A DNA stretch of 64,000 nucleotides from an uncultured Bacteroidales bacterium (GTDB lineage Bacteria; Bacteroidota; Bacteroidia; Bacteroidales; P3): assembly GCA_905233475.1 (NCBI GenBank), contig CAJOEN010000016.1, forward strand, positions 1 through 64,000, written 5' to 3'. The notes under the pieces were generated by a model. The model was not told the origin of the DNA. It saw nothing but the letters and a program-made list of their open reading frames with translations, and did no database searches. The position numbers were made by a program, and so were the translations under genes. This document shows positions 39,116 through 48,329 of the stretch, piece by piece (position 1 is the first letter of the stretch; each line of letters opens with the position of its first letter).

Positions 39116-42028
39116 CTACTGATGGGCAGCCAGACACGAATACATTACCTCTATGGGGTGGTATGCCGTGCGGCCGGTGCCGTGCTTTATCTGCTCGCGG
39201 CATGAGGTGCCCGGGGCGACGATTATCACTTCGGGATTTTCGGCAACGGCTTTGCGCACGGCAGGAAACAGCACCTGCTCCCCTACCTGCAACGAAAAAT
39301 CGTAGTGTTCCTTTTCGTAGCCGAAACTGCCCGCCATTCCGCAACAACCTGAGGGGATTACTTTTACCTCGTTGCCTGCGGGGAGTCGCAGCATCTGCGC
39401 GCTCTTCTCCACTCCCACAAGGGCTTTCTGGTGGCAGTGTCCGTGCAGGAATATCTTGCGGCTCTTGCCGTCGAACTGCTCCGGAGAGATTTTGCCTTTC
39501 TCTATCTCGCGAACAATAAACTCGTCGAAAAGCAAGGCGTTGCGTCCCAGTGCTTTGGCACGTTCTTTCCATTCTTTTTCTACAAGGTCGGGGTACTCGT
39601 CGCGGAACGAGAGTATGCACGAAGGCTCTATGCCCACCAAGGGCGTTTCCTCGGTGATTATATCATACAGATTTTCAACGTTGTAGCGGGCAAATTTCTT
39701 TGCCAGTTTCACCATACCTTTGGAGATTGCCGCACGGCCGCTTTCTTTGTGTTTTGGTATCAACACCTTATAACCCAATGCGTTGAGCAATTTCACAAAA
39801 GTTAGTCCAAGTTCGGCTTCCATGTAGTTGGTAAACTCGTCGGCAAAGAGATAGACGGTGCCGTTGGGATATTGCCGTAAAGCGTTGTTTTTCTGCTGTT
39901 TGGCAACAAGTCGGCGCAAGGTATGGCGCGAAACGGCGGGAATCTCGCGTTTTATCGAGAAACGCAATATCTTTTTCAAAACGGCCGAAGTAAAAGCGTT
40001 TTTGGCAAAGAAATTGTATATATGCGGCACCATTGAGCCAAGTTGCTGAAACACAGTCATCCGCGCCACCATAGCGGAACGGAATGGCGTGCCTTTGGCG
40101 TCGTAGCAGTGTTGCAGAATCTCGGATTTGAGGCGTGTCATGTCCACATTGGACGGGCATTCGCTTTTGCATGCCTTGCAGGAGAGGCAGTGGTCGAGGA
40201 TTTCCTTGATTTCGGGCTGGTCGAAAATCTTTTTGCTATGCGGACGCGAGAGCAGCTCCCTGAGGATGTTGGCACGTGCGCGAGTGGCGAAAAATTCCTC
40301 CTTGCCGTTTTTGTAGCTGGGACACAGAGTGCCGCCAAACTGCTTGTCGCGGCGGCAGTCGCCGGAGCCGTTGCACTGCTCGATGGAGCAGAAAAGGCCC
40401 TTGTCATCGTCGAAATTGAAATAGGTGGGGATTTGCGGGTAGGTCTGTGCCGACTCGTAGCGCAGGGCGGTATCCATGGGCGGGGTGTTCACAATCTTGC
40501 CCGCGTTGAAAAGGCCGTCGCCGTCCCAGCATTTTTTTAGTTGCAAAAAGAGGTTGTAAATGTCGTTGCCGTACATTATGGGGATAAACTCGCCACGCAG
40601 ACGGCCGTCGCCATGTTCGCCGCTGAGCGAGCCACGGTGTTTCTTCACAAGAAGGGCAGTTTCGTGTGCCACAGTGTGGAACAACTCCCTGTCCTTCGGC
40701 TCCTTGAGATTGAGTACAGGACGCAGATGCAGTTCGCCCGTGCCTATATGCGCGTGATACACACAACTGAGGTTCAGGCGTTTAAGCATTTCGGCAAAAT
40801 CGGCCATATAATCGGGCAGACGCTCGGGGGCTACTGCCGTGTCCTCGATAACCGACACGGGCTTGGCACTGCCTTTCATGCCGTTGAGGAGACCCAGAGC
40901 GGCTTTGCGCAAAGCCCACACACGGGCTATGTCGGGACCGTAAACCTTGGTGCAGTGATACACCAATCCGCTGTCTATCAAAGCTTTGGCCACAGCCTCT
41001 CCTCTCTCCTCCAGTTTTTGGGCATCGTCGTCGGCAAGCTCCACCACAAGGATGGCGGCAGGGTCGCCCTGCACAAAGAAACGATTTTTGCTCTGCTCGA
41101 TATTCGACTTACTGAGTTCCAGCACGTTGCTGTCCATCAGCTCCACAGCGCGCGGGGCAAACTGCAAGGCCACGAGGTTGGCTTTGAAAACGTCGGGAAG
41201 ACTCTGGCAATGGGCGCATACAAGCATTTTCTCCTTTGGCGGCAGGGGCTCGAGATTGAGTTTCAGCTCGTAGGCAAAAGCGAGGGTGCCTTCGGAACCT
41301 GCAAGGAGTTTGCAAAGATTGGCGTTGCCGGAAAGTATGTCGTTCAAAACCAAGTCCAGAGCGTAACCGCAGTTGCGGCGGCGCAGGGACTTTTCGGGGA
41401 ACTCCGCTTCGATTTTTTGCATAACAGCCTCGTCCTGAGACCATTGCCACAGCTGGCGGTAAATCTTTTCCTCAAGGGTAACGGCCACGAAATCGGGTTT
41501 TGAGACCTTTTCGAAGACTTCGTCGGCTCGTTGTCGTGAGAAAACGGCTTTGCTGCCATCGCTCAGCAGCACTTTGGCCTCGAGCAGATGGTCGCGGGTA
41601 CTGCCGTAAACAAGGGAGTGCGAGCCGCAGGAATTGTTGCCCACCATCCCGCCAAGGCAACAGCGGTTGGAGGTTGACGTCTCCGGCGCGAAAAAGAGTC
41701 CGTAAGGCTTCAGGGTGTTGTTAAGCTCGTCGAGCACCACGCCCGGCTGCACACGCACCCAATGCTCTTTTTCGTTGATTTCCAGTATTTTGTTGAGATG
41801 TTTCGATATATCCACCACCAAACCGGAACCCACCACCTGTCCGGCCAAGGAAGTGCCGGCGGCACGAGGTATAATACTGACTTTCTGCTCTTTGGCAAAA
41901 GCAATCAAGTCTTGCAGGTCGTCCACATTTTGGGGGAAGGCCACGCCGTAGGGCATTTCGCGATAAGCCGAAGCGTCGGTGGCGTAGATAATGCGGTGGA
42001 GTTTGTCGGTTTTTATCTCACAATTCAT
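39116..42028 (-). CDS. FAD-binding and Fe-S-binding dehydrogenase (D-lactate dehydrogenase-like)
   Basis: A 970-residue fusion of a FAD-linked oxidase with a GlpC-like Fe-S part, probably oxidising D-lactate or another 2-hydroxy acid and passing electrons to the quinone pool. The PCMH-type FAD domain runs from about residue 20 (IPRAAGTSLAGQ near 50, GMVGNNSCGSHSLVYGSTRDH near 128). The FAD oxidase C domain runs to about 520. Two 4Fe-4S sites are near 546-560 (CNGSGDCRRD) and 616-628 (CLSCKACKSECP). CCG-type motifs are near 863 (GHCHQKALVG) and 893 (GCCGMAGSFG). Length is typical for this bacterial fusion. The physiological substrate is inferred. Confidence 0.9.
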   Translation of the reverse strand: MNCEIKTDKLHRIIYATDASAYREMPYGVAFPQNVDDLQDLIAFAKEQKVSIIPRAAGTSLAGQVVGSGLVVDISKHLNKILEINEKEHWVRVQPGVVLDELNNTLKPYGLFFAPETSTSNRCCLGGMVGNNSCGSHSLVYGSTRDHLLEAKVLLSDGSKAVFSRQRADEVFEKVSKPDFVAVTLEEKIYRQLWQWSQDEAVMQKIEAEFPEKSLRRRNCGYALDLVLNDILSGNANLCKLLAGSEGTLAFAYELKLNLEPLPPKEKMLVCAHCQSLPDVFKANLVALQFAPRAVELMDSNVLELSKSNIEQSKNRFFVQGDPAAILVVELADDDAQKLEERGEAVAKALIDSGLVYHCTKVYGPDIARVWALRKAALGLLNGMKGSAKPVSVIEDTAVAPERLPDYMADFAEMLKRLNLSCVYHAHIGTGELHLRPVLNLKEPKDRELFHTVAHETALLVKKHRGSLSGEHGDGRLRGEFIPIMYGNDIYNLFLQLKKCWDGDGLFNAGKIVNTPPMDTALRYESAQTYPQIPTYFNFDDDKGLFCSIEQCNGSGDCRRDKQFGGTLCPSYKNGKEEFFATRARANILRELLSRPHSKKIFDQPEIKEILDHCLSCKACKSECPSNVDMTRLKSEILQHCYDAKGTPFRSAMVARMTVFQQLGSMVPHIYNFFAKNAFTSAVLKKILRFSIKREIPAVSRHTLRRLVAKQQKNNALRQYPNGTVYLFADEFTNYMEAELGLTFVKLLNALGYKVLIPKHKESGRAAISKGMVKLAKKFARYNVENLYDIITEETPLVGIEPSCILSFRDEYPDLVEKEWKERAKALGRNALLFDEFIVREIEKGKISPEQFDGKSRKIFLHGHCHQKALVGVEKSAQMLRLPAGNEVKVIPSGCCGMAGSFGYEKEHYDFSLQVGEQVLFPAVRKAVAENPEVIIVAPGTSCREQIKHGTGRTAYHPIEVMYSCLAAHQ

Positions 42029-42047
42029 AAATTTCAGATTTTAAAAT

Positions 42048-42137
42048 AGTTGCCAGTTGTCAGTTGTCAGTTGTTAGTTGCCAGTTGTTAGTTGCCAATA
42101 AATTCAATTCCGAACTCCGAACTCCGAACTCCGAACT
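42048..42137. repeat. Short tandem repeats between two genes
   Basis: GTTGCCAGTT/GTCAGTTGT-type units (42048-42097) are followed by four copies of CCGAACT (42110-42137). The last copy overlaps the stop codon of the acetyltransferase gene. Such simple-sequence spacer is common in Bacteroidetes and I see no function. Confidence 0.7.
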
Positions 42138-42708
42138 AAATAAGTGTTACTTTTCCGTCTTTCAGCTGGTAGCGTTCGCCGCTTTCGGGACAGGTGGCGA
42201 AGCCGTCGGCATCGAATTTCAGGCGGTGTCCGTAGCGGCTCATCCATCCCATCTGACGGGCGGGATTGCCCACCAGGAGAGCGTAGGCCGGGACATTCTT
42301 GGTAACCACGGCACCCGCACCGATAAAGGCGTATTCGCCGATGTCGTGTCCACAGACTATGGTGCTGTTGGCGCCTATGGTGGCACCGTTGCCCACATGG
42401 GTTTTGGCGTACTGGCTTTTGCGGTTGACAGCGCTGCGGGGATTTGTTACATTTGTAAACACGCACGAAGGTCCCAGAAAAACATCGTCGCCACAGGTAA
42501 CGCCGGTGTAGATGGACACGTTGTTCTGAACTTTGACGTTGCGTCCCAGCACCACATCGGGCGACACCACCACGTTTTGGCCTATGTTGCAGCCCTCGCC
42601 TATGGTGCATCCCGACATGATATGCGTAAAATGCCATATCTTAGTGCCTTTGCCTATTGTGCAGCCCTCGTCGATAACGGCTGTCTCGTGTGCGAAAAAA
42701 TCTTCCAT
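42136..42708 (-). CDS. WbpD/WlbB-like amino-sugar N-acetyltransferase
   Basis: 190 residues forming a left-handed beta-helix of hexapeptide repeats ([20 protein letters not shown]). The stretches [10 protein letters not shown] near residue 84, TIVCGHDIG near 118, [11 protein letters not shown] near 132 and [11 protein letters not shown] near 145 are characteristic of WbpD/WlbB, which acetylate the 3-amino group of UDP-2-acetamido-3-amino-dideoxyglucuronate. It would be cytoplasmic and part of surface-polysaccharide precursor synthesis. It is 4 kb from the sugar locus, with its own promoter, and could feed the same glycan. Confidence 0.87.
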   Translation of the reverse strand: MEDFFAHETAVIDEGCTIGKGTKIWHFTHIMSGCTIGEGCNIGQNVVVSPDVVLGRNVKVQNNVSIYTGVTCGDDVFLGPSCVFTNVTNPRSAVNRKSQYAKTHVGNGATIGANSTIVCGHDIGEYAFIGAGAVVTKNVPAYALLVGNPARQMGWMSRYGHRLKFDADGFATCPESGERYQLKDGKVTLI

Positions 42709-42745
42709 TACTTTATGTTTTTAAATCATAAACTTCTTAAAAATG

Positions 42746-42777
42746 CAAAAATACTGATTTTTTTTCAAAAAAACAAA
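42746..42777 (-). promoter_or_regulatory. Bacteroidetes-type promoter for the acetyltransferase gene
   Basis: On the minus strand TTTG (42777-42774) is followed after 20 bases by TATTTTTG (42753-42746). The start codon at 42708 lies 38 bases downstream. Confidence 0.6.
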
Positions 42778-42848
42778 TCCAGTTTGACACATCACCCCAA
42801 ACGCGTTGTATGTTAGGCATAAAGCAATGAAAACTCATTATTAGAAAG

Positions 42849-42862
42849 GCTTGCCGGCAAGC
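42849..42862. repeat. 14-base palindrome between divergent promoters
   Basis: GCTTGCC followed directly by GGCAAGC, lying between the divergent promoters of the acetyltransferase and M23 peptidase genes. It could be an operator, but nothing else supports this. The rest of 42709-43083 is AT-rich with no gene. Confidence 0.4.
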
Positions 42863-42966
42863 TAATAAAGGCACTTTCCCCACGCTCTCACAAAGTTTTG
42901 TTTCAACAAAAAAGACAGCTTTTTTGTCGTCTTAATTGGTGATAAAATAAAAAAAATGCGTCAAAA

Positions 42967-42998
42967 TTTGGTGGTTACAGAAAAAAACGCTATCTTTG
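42967..42998 (+). promoter_or_regulatory. Bacteroidetes-type promoter for the M23-trmD-clpP-dut genes
   Basis: TTTG at 42967-42970, 20 bases, TATCTTTG at 42991-42998. The M23 peptidase gene starts at 43084 after a leader of about 80 bases. Confidence 0.7.
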
Positions 42999-43083
42999 CA
43001 GGCGTTTTTGAGACAGTCACACAAAACATTGTTCCTGTTCACATAAACAACCCGTATCAAACTACTCAAACACATTCAAAAGT

Positions 43084-44169
43084 ATGAATATAAGTAAGTT
43101 TTCTATCATAACAATCGCTATTATTTCGGCTTTGACAGCCAACATTGCAAATGCCCAAAATAACAAAACCGTACAGCGTTCCGTTTATCAGGTAAACAGT
43201 CTTGACATAATGTATTTCGATGATGATTTCGACAACCTGAACATAAGTCCATCATCATCTTACGCCACCAACGACATACAATCCGAAAAAAGTTCGTCCG
43301 CCGTTGCGGCAAACGTAACTAAATCATCTACCGACACTAACACCCATCGCAAACGCAGGGAACACTATCTAAAACGTAAACTTTTCGAACGTATGGAACG
43401 CGAGTATAACGACGAAGAAAACGACCCTGGTGTGGATAGCGAATTTGACATACTCTACGCAAGTTTCGACACCAACGCCATACATTACCCCAAAACACTC
43501 TCATTGAGTAGCGACTCGGCCATAGTAATGCCTTTGCTCAACGGTAAAAGGAGCAATTTCGTAAATCCTTGCGCAAACTACCGTATCAGTTCGCGTTTCG
43601 GACCTCGCCGCCGCCGTTTCCATTACGGTATCGACCTCGCGGCATCGACAGGAACTCCTGTATATGCAGCTTTCGAAGGTATTGTGCGTGTGGCAAAACG
43701 CAACAAATCCTACGGTAATCTTATTGTTATACGCCACGACAACGGTTTGGAAACCTACTACGCACACTTGTCAAAAATAGAAGTGACTTGTGGACAGAAA
43801 GTTAAGGCCGGCGATGAGATTGGTCTTGTGGGAAACACCGGACGTTCCTACGGAAGCCATCTGCATTTCGAAACTCGCTACCTTGGCTCTGCAATGAATC
43901 CTGAGGCCGTAGTGGACTTTCAAGATAAAAAACTTATAAACGACACTCTGTACATTACAAGTGACTTGTTCCGCCACAAAAACAGTAATGCTAAATTCGC
44001 ACGCAACTCGAGTGCCAAAAAGGGCGGAAAATACCATACTGTACGCAAGGGCGACACCCTTGGTGCAATAGCCTCTCGCAACCGCACTTCGGTAAAGAAA
44101 CTTTGCCAACTAAACGGGCTCCGCAAAAATAGCGTTATCCGTCCGGGACAAAAACTGCGTGTGCGCTGA
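43084..44169 (+). CDS. Exported M23 metallopeptidase with C-terminal LysM
   Basis: A cell-wall endopeptidase or its regulator, working in the periplasm on peptidoglycan cross-links. The 361 residues start with a signal peptide (ending near NIANAQ, residue 24), followed by a low-complexity linker with many Ser, Asp and Arg. The M23 domain spans about 165-280: zinc ligands HYGIDLA near 180 and HLHFE near 259 (HxH). A LysM peptidoglycan-binding domain follows from about 318 (YHTVRKGDTLGAIA) to the end. The conserved metal ligands suggest an active enzyme. It leads the trmD-clpP-dut group, 63 bases before trmD. Confidence 0.93.
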   Translation: MNISKFSIITIAIISALTANIANAQNNKTVQRSVYQVNSLDIMYFDDDFDNLNISPSSSYATNDIQSEKSSSAVAANVTKSSTDTNTHRKRREHYLKRKLFERMEREYNDEENDPGVDSEFDILYASFDTNAIHYPKTLSLSSDSAIVMPLLNGKRSNFVNPCANYRISSRFGPRRRRFHYGIDLAASTGTPVYAAFEGIVRVAKRNKSYGNLIVIRHDNGLETYYAHLSKIEVTCGQKVKAGDEIGLVGNTGRSYGSHLHFETRYLGSAMNPEAVVDFQDKKLINDTLYITSDLFRHKNSNAKFARNSSAKKGGKYHTVRKGDTLGAIASRNRTSVKKLCQLNGLRKNSVIRPGQKLRVR

Positions 44170-44232
44170 TAGACAGGTCATTGCATATAAAGCAAACAAC
44201 GTACCCTAATCCGAAAGTCCCATAACTGCGAT

Positions 44233-44913
44233 ATGCGTTTCGATATAATAACATTGTTTCCCAATATGCTTTCGTCCTTTTTTCAGGAATCCATACTGAA
44301 AAGAGCCCAAGACAAACAGATTGTGCAGATACACCTGCACGATTTGCACGACTACTCGCAAAACGCCTACGGTAGCGTAGATGACTACGCCTACGGCGGC
44401 GGAGCAGGAATGGTTATTGGCATAGAACCCGTGGCACTTTGTATCGAAGACCTAAAAAAAGAACGCCATTACGATGAGATAATATACACAGCCCCGGACG
44501 GCGAACTACTGTCGCAACAACGTAGCAACCGCCTCTCGTTGCTCAACAACGTAATGATACTATGTGGACACTACAAAGGCATTGACGAACGCATACGCGA
44601 ACATTTCATCACCTTGGAAATATCTGTGGGGGACTATGTGCTTACCGGAGGAGAACTTGCCGCAGCCATAATGGTGGATAGCGTAACGAGGCTGATACCC
44701 GGAGTGCTCAACAACGAAACTTCGGCTCTGTCCGACTCTTTTCAGAACAACCTGATTTCGCCTCCTGCCTACACTCGTCCGATGGACTTTCGTGGCTGGA
44801 AAGTACCCGACATCCTGCTTTCGGGCAACCATGAAAAAATAGAGCAGTGGCGTTACGAACAGTCGGTAGAACGCACCAAGCAACGTCGCCCCAACTTGCT
44901 GAACGACAATTGA
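44233..44913 (+). CDS. trmD: tRNA (guanine-N1)-methyltransferase
   Basis: TrmD methylates G37 of tRNAs that read codons starting with C or G-adjacent positions, preventing frameshifts. The 226 residues carry the SPOUT knot signatures [10 protein letters not shown] near residue 56, [11 protein letters not shown] near 114 and [13 protein letters not shown] near 135. Length is typical. It lies between the M23 peptidase and clpP genes in a tight plus-strand group (30 bases to clpP), with no usual rpsP or rplS neighbours. Confidence 0.96.
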   Translation: MRFDIITLFPNMLSSFFQESILKRAQDKQIVQIHLHDLHDYSQNAYGSVDDYAYGGGAGMVIGIEPVALCIEDLKKERHYDEIIYTAPDGELLSQQRSNRLSLLNNVMILCGHYKGIDERIREHFITLEISVGDYVLTGGELAAAIMVDSVTRLIPGVLNNETSALSDSFQNNLISPPAYTRPMDFRGWKVPDILLSGNHEKIEQWRYEQSVERTKQRRPNLLNDN

Positions 44914-44943
44914 TTCAATATAAAAAACAAAAAAACAACACAC

Positions 44944-45618
44944 ATGGACGAATTTCGCAAATACGCAATCAAACACAAGGGTATAAGCAGCACAACTTTG
45001 GACAAATACACATCTGTTGTTCGTAACTACCTTAATCCCACTATTATAGAAGAACGACAACTCAACGTGGCTCAAATGGACGTATTCTCGCGTCTTATGA
45101 TGGACCGCATTATTTTTCTTGGAGTGCCCATCGACGACACTGTATCCAACGTAATTCAGGCTCAGCTTCTGTTTTTGGAATCTTCCGACAACAACCGTGA
45201 TATAACCATATACATCAATTCGCCGGGAGGCTCCGTGTATGCCGGACTTGGTATCTACGACACCATGCAGCTTATAGGTCCCGAAATACAAACAGTGTGC
45301 ACCGGCTTGGCCGCTTCTATGGCCTCGGTGTTGCTGTGTGCCGGTAGCAAAGGGCGACGCGCGGCTTTGCCACACTCACGCGTACTAATTCACCAGCCAC
45401 TCGGCGGTGCCGAAGGTCAGGCCAGCGACATTGAGATTACCGCACGGGAAATAGGCAAGCTCAAGCACGAACTTTATGAAATCATAGCCCATCATTCGGG
45501 ACAGCCTTTCGACAAAATTTGGGCCGACGGCGACCGCGACTATTGGATGACAGCCCAAGAAGCCCTCGAATACGGCATGATTGACGAAATTTTGTCGAAA
45601 CGTAACGAAATATCCTAA
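44944..45618 (+). CDS. clpP: ATP-dependent Clp protease proteolytic subunit
   Basis: ClpP forms the 14-subunit barrel that degrades proteins unfolded by ClpX or ClpA. The 224 residues include the family pattern with an N-terminal extension of about 25 residues usual in Bacteroidetes. The catalytic triad is Ser in TGLAASMAS near residue 122, His in SRVLIHQP near 147 and Asp in DGDRDYWM near 197. [16 protein letters not shown] near 99 is also typical. It is five bases ahead of dut and may be co-expressed with trmD. No clpX is present next to it. Confidence 0.95.
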   Translation: MDEFRKYAIKHKGISSTTLDKYTSVVRNYLNPTIIEERQLNVAQMDVFSRLMMDRIIFLGVPIDDTVSNVIQAQLLFLESSDNNRDITIYINSPGGSVYAGLGIYDTMQLIGPEIQTVCTGLAASMASVLLCAGSKGRRAALPHSRVLIHQPLGGAEGQASDIEITAREIGKLKHELYEIIAHHSGQPFDKIWADGDRDYWMTAQEALEYGMIDEILSKRNEIS

Positions 45619-45623
45619 TAGCA

Positions 45624-46061
45624 ATGAAAATACGTATTGTAAACACTTCGCACCATCCACTGCCAAACTACGGCACACCCCTTTCGGCAGGTATGGACCT
45701 CAGGGCTTTTTTGCCCGACGGCACCATTGTTATCCGCCCGATGGAGCGCAAATTGGTTAAGACGGGACTTTTTATGGAAATTCCCGAAGGATACGAGGCG
45801 CAGATACGTCCACGTAGCGGTTTGGCCCTGAAAAAGGGAATAACGGTGCTTAACTCCCCCGGGACTATAGATGCCGACTACCGGGGCGAGATTTGCGTAT
45901 TGCTTATAAACTTCTCCAACGAGGATTTCGAAGTAACCGACGGCGAACGCATAGCGCAAATGGTCATTGCAAAACACGAGACCGTACTGTGGGAGCCTTG
46001 CGAAACACTGTCGGACTCCGAACGGGGTGCGGGAGGATTCGGACACACGGGAACAAAATGA
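45624..46061 (+). CDS. dut: dUTP diphosphatase
   Basis: Dut hydrolyses dUTP to dUMP and pyrophosphate, keeping uracil out of DNA and feeding dTMP synthesis. The 145 residues hold all five dUTPase motifs: GMDLRAF near 23, RPRSGLALK near 65, [11 protein letters not shown] near 80, ERIAQMVI near 108, and the C-terminal phosphate-binding GAGGFGHTG. It is trimeric in the family. It is the last gene of the group and is followed by a strong terminator at 46106-46140. Confidence 0.96.
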   Translation: MKIRIVNTSHHPLPNYGTPLSAGMDLRAFLPDGTIVIRPMERKLVKTGLFMEIPEGYEAQIRPRSGLALKKGITVLNSPGTIDADYRGEICVLLINFSNEDFEVTDGERIAQMVIAKHETVLWEPCETLSDSERGAGGFGHTGTK

Positions 46062-46105
46062 CGGAACTTCCACAAACAGCAGGAAGCAAATATCTATACA
46101 TACGG

Positions 46106-46140
46106 AAAAAAAAACGCCACATATATGTGGCGTTTTTTTT
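46106..46140. terminator. Terminator after dut
   Basis: A CGCCACATA/TATGTGGCG stem flanked by nine A and eight T gives a strong intrinsic terminator that can work on both strands. Confidence 0.85.
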
Positions 46141-46165
46141 GTTTAATTACAAAATCTTAAAACAC

Positions 46166-46261
46166 AAGGGGGCTTCTATAAATTGTCTCGGAGAGGCAAA
46201 CTCTCAATAACCTCACATGCTAATGTGAGGTATATCAGGCAAATAAAGAACAGGCGTGTCG
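46166..46261 (+). repeat. 96-base two-hairpin dispersed element, copy 2
   Basis: It matches copies 1 and 3 across the full length with one difference seen: GTCTC for GCCTC in the first stem. In plus-strand RNA this gives a G-U pair and keeps the stem, while on the other strand it would be an A-C mismatch. It lies 26 bases after the dut terminator, and its minus-strand reading supplies the last 15 codons of the broken T9SS gene. Confidence 0.85.
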
Positions 46262-46663
46262 GAGTGAAGAAAACGCCTGTGGCTTCTCTCAAACGAATAA
46301 ATAGAAGTCCCCACAATTACTTTCTCTGCCATTTGTTTGTTTTTTACCACATAGGCACCTTTGGAAGGGAGTTTCAGTACATTGCTACCGAAAAAAGTAG
46401 CAACAAGTTTGCCCGATATGTCATATACCATTGTTTCCGCCGTCAGTACAAGCGTAAATTATATAGTCATTTTCCCGCTCTCCGTTGGAGATTTTAAACT
46501 CTATCGTTCCATCGCCGTTGAAATCCAAACCGTAGGCTTGAATGGGAACGCCAGCGTAGTCAATAAACGTTCCTGTTCCTATGGTTCCCCGTCCTATTTG
46601 TGCAAACGATGTGCCTGCGACCAACATTGTGGCAATAATTGCCCATATTGTTTTTTTACACAT
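46213..46663 (-). pseudogene. Broken T9SS-secreted protein: signal peptide and sorting domain in different frames
   Basis: The first frame (46663-46421) has a signal peptide (MCKKTIWAIIATMLVAGTSF, AQ) and a LDFNGDGTIEFKI stretch, and stops at TGA. The second frame (46213 to about 46460) reads TAETMVYDISGKLVATFF and then LKLPSKGAYVVKNKQMAEKV, a clear T9SS type A sorting domain. They overlap near 46425-46460 in different frames, so a frameshift or an out-of-frame internal deletion joined the two ends of a once larger protein. The final codons come from the dispersed 96-base element. Confidence 0.7.
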
Positions 46664-46741
46664 GTTTTTTATATTACATCATATAGACAATCTCAGACTT
46701 GTTTGTGTATCAGCCTGAATTTTTTTTACTTGTTTAAATAT

Positions 46742-46775
46742 AAAAAAGGCCGCGAAGGAATTCCTTCGCGGCCTT
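46742..46775 (-). terminator. Terminator of the FadL-type porin gene
   Basis: A 30-base perfect palindrome (AAGGCCGCGAAGGAA and its complement, 46746-46775) is followed on the minus strand by six T. It lies 17 bases after the porin stop at 46793. Confidence 0.8.
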
Positions 46776-46792
46776 AACTGATGTAATAAAAT

Positions 46793-48280
46793 TTAGAATT
46801 TAAATCCTATTGTTGTGATAAACAGATTGTTATAATAGTTTGAGCGTATCAATTCATAACTGGGGTTGGCCAAGGGTATGTCCCAGTCTTGATATACCGA
46901 ATGTGCGTAGGCAAAATCTACAAAATAGTTGCTTGTGCGATAGCCGAAACCTGCGGTGGCCAAAACGGACTCCACATTTTTATGTTCATACTCTTCGTAT
47001 TCCCTATAGGGGTTGGAGAAATAGGCCACACCTGCCCTTAATACAAAATGGCGTACATTGAGCGAACCTCCGAAACGTAAAGTGTGCCCCGATTGGTAAT
47101 TGTCCTCTAAAACTCTGTTCACACTTTTACGCCACATTTCATAATTCACATCCGATATATATTTTTCTTCGTCCAACGCTGTTATGCGCATTCCTTGATA
47201 GTTGGTGAACTCGTAGTCCAAATCCAAACTTCCTGCCACCGAAGATGACTGATTGCCGAAAGTCGCTCCTATGCTACCTATGAGTTTCATTGGTGTGCGG
47301 AACGCAAAAACATCGTCCGACTCTCTGGAATGATCAGTAGTACGGCCGTTGCTCATACGTGTGCTGTACACCCCCTTGACATCGTACCAAGTGGGGGTAT
47401 GTATGGCAAAACCAAAACGCAGCATCTCAACTGGACGGTATATGACGCCTAACTTAAGATTGAAACCAATTGCATCTACATCGTAATTCTCGGTATAATC
47501 GAAATAATCTCCCCTGTTTTCAACCGTCTCGCGATATGTGGAAGATCTGTAATACGACAAAAAAGGCACTCCTATGGTCAAACCCATATACAACTTGTCA
47601 TCACGGTTGGCAGACATTGAAAACACCATTTCGTTGATACCGCCGCTCGTTGTTGTGCGCCTTGTTTGATACACATTTTCTGTGGAACTCAAAAAATTAT
47701 TGTAAAAAGCACCACCCGGCAAAGTGTCGAGCAAATACAGGTTGTAGGCCATTTGCGTGCTAAATTCGTCGAGGTATCCGTCTTTATTTGCCATCTCGCT
47801 CCAATTATCCAACAAAGAGTAAGGTGTAACACCGCTTTCTACATAAGTACGGTTGTTGAAACTCCTCAAACGGTTCATGCCTATGCCAAACTGTATGGCA
47901 CGAAAATCGTCAGCTCCGGGATTTTCTGTAGGTACAGCAAGCAAGGCTTCAAAACTTCCTATATTGAAAGTTGTACGTGAGTCATCGGAATTTACACCCA
48001 GAAAACGACTTTCTGTCAAGGAATTATCTATAGCCATTGTTAATGAGAGCTCCGATTTGTAAAACATCCCCAAACCTGCGGGGTTGTAGCTTGCAGCCAT
48101 AAAATCGGCTCCCAAGGCTCCTATCGCCCCGGCTCTACCAACGTATGAGGCTGTTCCATTTAAACCTAACTGACTAAATTTAAAGACGTTAAGGGAGGCG
48201 TCGTCTAAAAACTGCCCTTGTGCATACACTCCGCCAGTCATTATCAGAGCGGCTGCTACACATAATATATTACGTTTCAT
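46793..48280 (-). CDS. OmpP1/FadL-family outer-membrane transporter
   Basis: 495 residues with a signal peptide ending near YAQG (residue 21). The N-terminal hatch-like part reads SYVGRAGAIGALGADFMAASYNPAGLGMF-type sequence, typical of the family, with NPAG near 67. Many amphipathic beta-strands follow, and the end ITTIGFKF carries the terminal Phe of outer-membrane barrels. It probably takes up hydrophobic compounds such as fatty acids. It is 49 bases downstream of the Tyr/His/Ser-rich exported protein gene, likely the same transcript, and has a strong terminator. Confidence 0.88.
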   Translation of the reverse strand: MKRNILCVAAALIMTGGVYAQGQFLDDASLNVFKFSQLGLNGTASYVGRAGAIGALGADFMAASYNPAGLGMFYKSELSLTMAIDNSLTESRFLGVNSDDSRTTFNIGSFEALLAVPTENPGADDFRAIQFGIGMNRLRSFNNRTYVESGVTPYSLLDNWSEMANKDGYLDEFSTQMAYNLYLLDTLPGGAFYNNFLSSTENVYQTRRTTTSGGINEMVFSMSANRDDKLYMGLTIGVPFLSYYRSSTYRETVENRGDYFDYTENYDVDAIGFNLKLGVIYRPVEMLRFGFAIHTPTWYDVKGVYSTRMSNGRTTDHSRESDDVFAFRTPMKLIGSIGATFGNQSSSVAGSLDLDYEFTNYQGMRITALDEEKYISDVNYEMWRKSVNRVLEDNYQSGHTLRFGGSLNVRHFVLRAGVAYFSNPYREYEEYEHKNVESVLATAGFGYRTSNYFVDFAYAHSVYQDWDIPLANPSYELIRSNYYNNLFITTIGFKF

Positions 48281-48329
48281 GATGTTTATATATTTTTTAT
48301 GTTGTTATATTTTTCTGGAAATGATGTTG

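Noticed and set aside
47393-47393. tRNA or rRNA genes anywhere in the window
   Set aside because: I looked for CCA-ending cloverleaf patterns and conserved rRNA segments and found none; a tRNAscan-SE run would settle this.
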